Source: an uncultured Collinsella sp. (GTDB lineage Bacteria > Actinomycetota > Coriobacteriia > Coriobacteriales > Coriobacteriaceae). From it: 43,510 nt of DNA. Within the stretch, counting starts at the first letter, position 1; each line of letters starts with the position of its first letter. A model generated the notes under the pieces. It was not told the origin of the DNA and ran no database searches. It was given only the letters and a program-made list of their open reading frames with translations. The stretch lies in the NCBI GenBank assembly GCA_902464495.1, contig CABQJK010000015.1, positions 1-43,510 on the forward strand, written 5' to 3'. The position numbers were made by a program, and so were the translations under genes. Positions 41,300-43,510 of the stretch are shown in pieces.

Positions 41300-43391
41300 C
41301 GATGAGGAAAAAGATCAGGTACGCGCTGCGTCCGACCTGGTTGCCATTGTGCAGGAAACGGTTGAGCTCAAGCCCCGCGGCCATGAGTTTTGGGGCTGCT
41401 GCCCGTTTCATGGCGAAAAGACTCCGTCCTTCCACATTATTCCCGCCACGCAGGTGTGGCATTGCTTTGGCTGCGGCGAGGGTGGCGACGTCTTCACCTA
41501 TATTATGAAGCGCGAGAACCTGAGTTTTCCCGAGTCGATCCGGTACTTGGCCGATCGTGCGGGTATTGAGCTGCATGACACCGGAGATCGCCGCGAGCGC
41601 GGCACCAAGCGTGCCCGCATCTACGATCTGTGCGCCGAGACCGCCCAGTTCTACCACACCATGCTTATGCGCGGTAAGGATGGCCGTCCACGTGAGTACT
41701 TTGCCAGCCGCGGCATGGGTGGCGACGTCTGCCGCCGCTACTGCCTGGGCTTTGCACCGGGCCGCAACGCGCTGGTGTCGCACCTGTCCCAGGCGGGTTT
41801 TACCCCGCAGGAGATGATCGACGCCAACGTTGCCGTGAGTCGCGGGCGCGGGCAGCTTGCCGACCGCTTCTACGACCGCGTGATGTTCCCCATCTTTGAC
41901 GAGCAGGGTCACAACATAGCCTTTGGCGGTCGCATCATGGGTGACGGCCAACCTAAGTACCTCAATACCGCTGAGACGAGCGTGTTTCATAAAAAGCGAA
42001 ACCTCTATGGATTTAATTGGGCCAAGGAGTTTATCGTTGCGCAGGATACGGCCATCGTGGTGGAGGGCTATACCGATTGCATCGCCTGCTGGGAGGCGGG
42101 GATCAAAAACGTTGTCGCCACGCTGGGCACCGCGCTCACGGAGCATCACGTCAAGACGCTCACTCGCTTTGCCAAGCGCATCGTGTATATGTTTGACGGT
42201 GATGCGGCGGGCCAGAAGGCCGCCCGCCGTGCGATTCAGTTTATCGAGCGGGATTCGATGGATCTGCGCTGCGTGGTGCTGCCCGACGGCAACGACCCCA
42301 TGGAGTTCATCACAGCGCATGGTGGACAGGAGCTTCAGGCGCGCATCGACGCTGCCGAGCCGCTTATGGACTTTGTCTACCGTTCGCTGCAGGAGTCGAG
42401 TGACATCACCACGCCGGGCGGTCGTGCCAAGGCGCTGGAAGATGCGCTGACGCTTATCTATCCGCTGCGCGATAGCTACATGATCGATACATACTTTATC
42501 CAGATTGCCGATCTGCTTGGCTTGGATCTGGAGACAGTGCGTGCGAGCTCGGGCCGTGTGTTTCGCGATGTCGCCAAGCGCGAGGATGCGGAACGACGTC
42601 GTGAGCAGAACTATGAGCGCCAGCGGGCGCAAGCCGAGCGCTCTGGTAGCGCGGGCGGTCGGACGTCTGGTTCGCAGGGGGCATCTCGCGGTGCTTGGGC
42701 ATCGGGCGCGACGCCGCCGGTGTCCGCGCCGGTCGAGGAGGAGCCGTATGACTACGTCCCGCTCGATGCCTACGGTGCCGCGCCCGTGGAGGCCGTCGAC
42801 GACCTGCCGCCGATTGATGTGCCTGATGGTATGGGCTCTGCGCCCGCCGGTGCCCCGGCAGACGCCTCGGCCCCTATGGTGCTGACCGATTTGGAGCGCA
42901 AGTCCTTGGCAGGGGAGCGCGAGCTGTTGACGATGCTCACGAGCTACCCCGACCTGTTCCGCACGTATGCCGACCGCATCTGCTCTATCGAGTGGGTTGA
43001 CCCACGTCACGAGTCCATCGCATGGGCCGTTCTGGCAACGCCGCCGGGAACCGATCCTGCAGCCTGCATGGATGCGGCGCGCTCGGTGTGTCCCGAGGCG
43101 GCAACGCTTGTGAGTGCCGGGCGCATCTCGGCGACGAGCAAGCACCCCACCGAGACGAACATCGTGTTTATGCTTGATACGCTCGAGCTCTACACCATCA
43201 AGCGCCGCATGCGTGCCGCCCAGGCCAAGCTGCGCCAGGACCGTTCGCTCGATGATGAGGCCCGTCGCGCGCTGACCGTGCAGGCCGCGCAGGATTCGCA
43301 GCGTCAACGCGAGCTGCAAAAGTCTATCGGCGGCGTGGCGGACCCGTTCCGTTTGATTGGTCTGGAGACCGCGGGCACCGAACAGGCCTAG
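41292..43391 (+). CDS. dnaG: DNA primase, 699 aa
   Basis: Makes RNA primers for replication. I take the GTG at 41292 (MISDEEKDQVRAASDLVAIV), preceded by AAGGGGTG and overlapping the ribF stop; upstream starts lie inside ribF. The CHC2 zinc motif is CCPFHGEKTPSFH with HCFGCG (Cys37, His40, Cys58, Cys61). The TOPRIM core has VVEGYTDCIACW and YMFDGDAAGQKAARR. After about residue 440 comes a Gly/Ser/Pro-rich linker, then the helicase-binding C-terminal domain (ELLTMLTSYPDLFRTYADRI). Slightly longer than average because of the linker. Confidence 0.96.
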   Translation: MISDEEKDQVRAASDLVAIVQETVELKPRGHEFWGCCPFHGEKTPSFHIIPATQVWHCFGCGEGGDVFTYIMKRENLSFPESIRYLADRAGIELHDTGDRRERGTKRARIYDLCAETAQFYHTMLMRGKDGRPREYFASRGMGGDVCRRYCLGFAPGRNALVSHLSQAGFTPQEMIDANVAVSRGRGQLADRFYDRVMFPIFDEQGHNIAFGGRIMGDGQPKYLNTAETSVFHKKRNLYGFNWAKEFIVAQDTAIVVEGYTDCIACWEAGIKNVVATLGTALTEHHVKTLTRFAKRIVYMFDGDAAGQKAARRAIQFIERDSMDLRCVVLPDGNDPMEFITAHGGQELQARIDAAEPLMDFVYRSLQESSDITTPGGRAKALEDALTLIYPLRDSYMIDTYFIQIADLLGLDLETVRASSGRVFRDVAKREDAERRREQNYERQRAQAERSGSAGGRTSGSQGASRGAWASGATPPVSAPVEEEPYDYVPLDAYGAAPVEAVDDLPPIDVPDGMGSAPAGAPADASAPMVLTDLERKSLAGERELLTMLTSYPDLFRTYADRICSIEWVDPRHESIAWAVLATPPGTDPAACMDAARSVCPEAATLVSAGRISATSKHPTETNIVFMLDTLELYTIKRRMRAAQAKLRQDRSLDDEARRALTVQAAQDSQRQRELQKSIGGVADPFRLIGLETAGTEQA

Positions 43392-43510
43392 ATGTTGTGG
43401 TCAAGCAGCGTATTCTCGCCTATATCCAGTCCTCTTTTTGGGTATAGACGTCAATGTGTGTGCTAAAGTAATGAGTCCTGTGGACTATGAAGGGAGAATC
43501 TGTGCCAAAA
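43392..43510 (+). CDS. Spacer and first codons of the next gene, probably rpoD
   Basis: After dnaG there are 110 bases with AT-rich parts (TATAGA at about 43443, TAAAGT at about 43463) that may hold a promoter. AAGGGAG at 43489-43495 precedes a GTG at 43502, read as Met-Pro-Lys up to the window edge. In related genomes dnaG is followed by the primary sigma factor gene, so rpoD is the likely identity, but only three codons are visible. Confidence 0.4.

Overview
The window looks like a chromosomal piece of a high-GC, Gram-positive gut actinobacterium of the Coriobacteriia, most like Collinsella. The grounds are the base composition and codon use of the housekeeping genes, the gene orders rimP-nusA-infB-rbfA-DHH-truB-ribF-dnaG and the single-membrane (Gram-positive) style pel operon. 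The genus is an inference from recall, not a database result.

Left part (1-14.5 kb): accessory DNA, visibly more AT-rich and with less regular codon use than the rest. It starts with the N-terminus of a secreted Ala/Thr-rich protein and an unrecognised 223-aa protein. Then come several likely anti-phage modules: a PHP-domain/SMC-like ATPase overlapping a 119-aa partner; a HEPN Abi_2/AbiF-like protein preceded by a short, strongly structured, probably transcribed RNA; an OLD-like ATPase/TOPRIM nuclease followed by an unrecognised 337-aa protein; and a RloA/RloB (AbiL-like) ATPase/nuclease pair. The AbiF-like, OLD-like and unknown genes lie between two direct repeats of 382 bp that I read as identical, so this ~5 kb block looks like a swappable cassette. 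Transposase remnants (IS256-like, IS21-like), a fragment of a paralogue of the 223-aa gene, a degraded ORF and a DUF2188 gene fill the rest.

Middle part (14.8-26 kb): one tightly packed operon for a Pel-type exopolysaccharide: pelD (fused to an N-terminal epimerase-like domain and carrying a degenerate GGDEF domain with an intact RxxD I-site), pelE, a membrane-anchored PelA-type deacetylase, pelF, pelG, then a CotH-kinase lipoprotein, a VTC-domain protein and a DUF4956 membrane protein. Most genes overlap by 4-14 bases, which suggests translational coupling. PelD is expected to sense c-di-GMP and hold the PelE/PelG/PelF synthase together while the deacetylase modifies the polymer outside the membrane. 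The CotH/VTC/DUF4956 trio probably adds an accessory phosphate- or polymer-related step or a surface anchor.

Right part (26-43.5 kb): ordinary core genes and a few oddities. There is a PLP-fold protein that seems to lack the catalytic lysine, a 165-bp fold-back repeat, a ModE-like regulator, an IMP dehydrogenase of the Tritrichomonas-like type, a perfect 30-bp inverted repeat just before leuS, a lipoprotein, and the translation/ribosome-maturation operon running into dnaG and the first codons of the next gene (probably rpoD). A promoter followed by an intrinsic terminator upstream of rimP suggests attenuation. I saw no tRNA, rRNA or CRISPR array.
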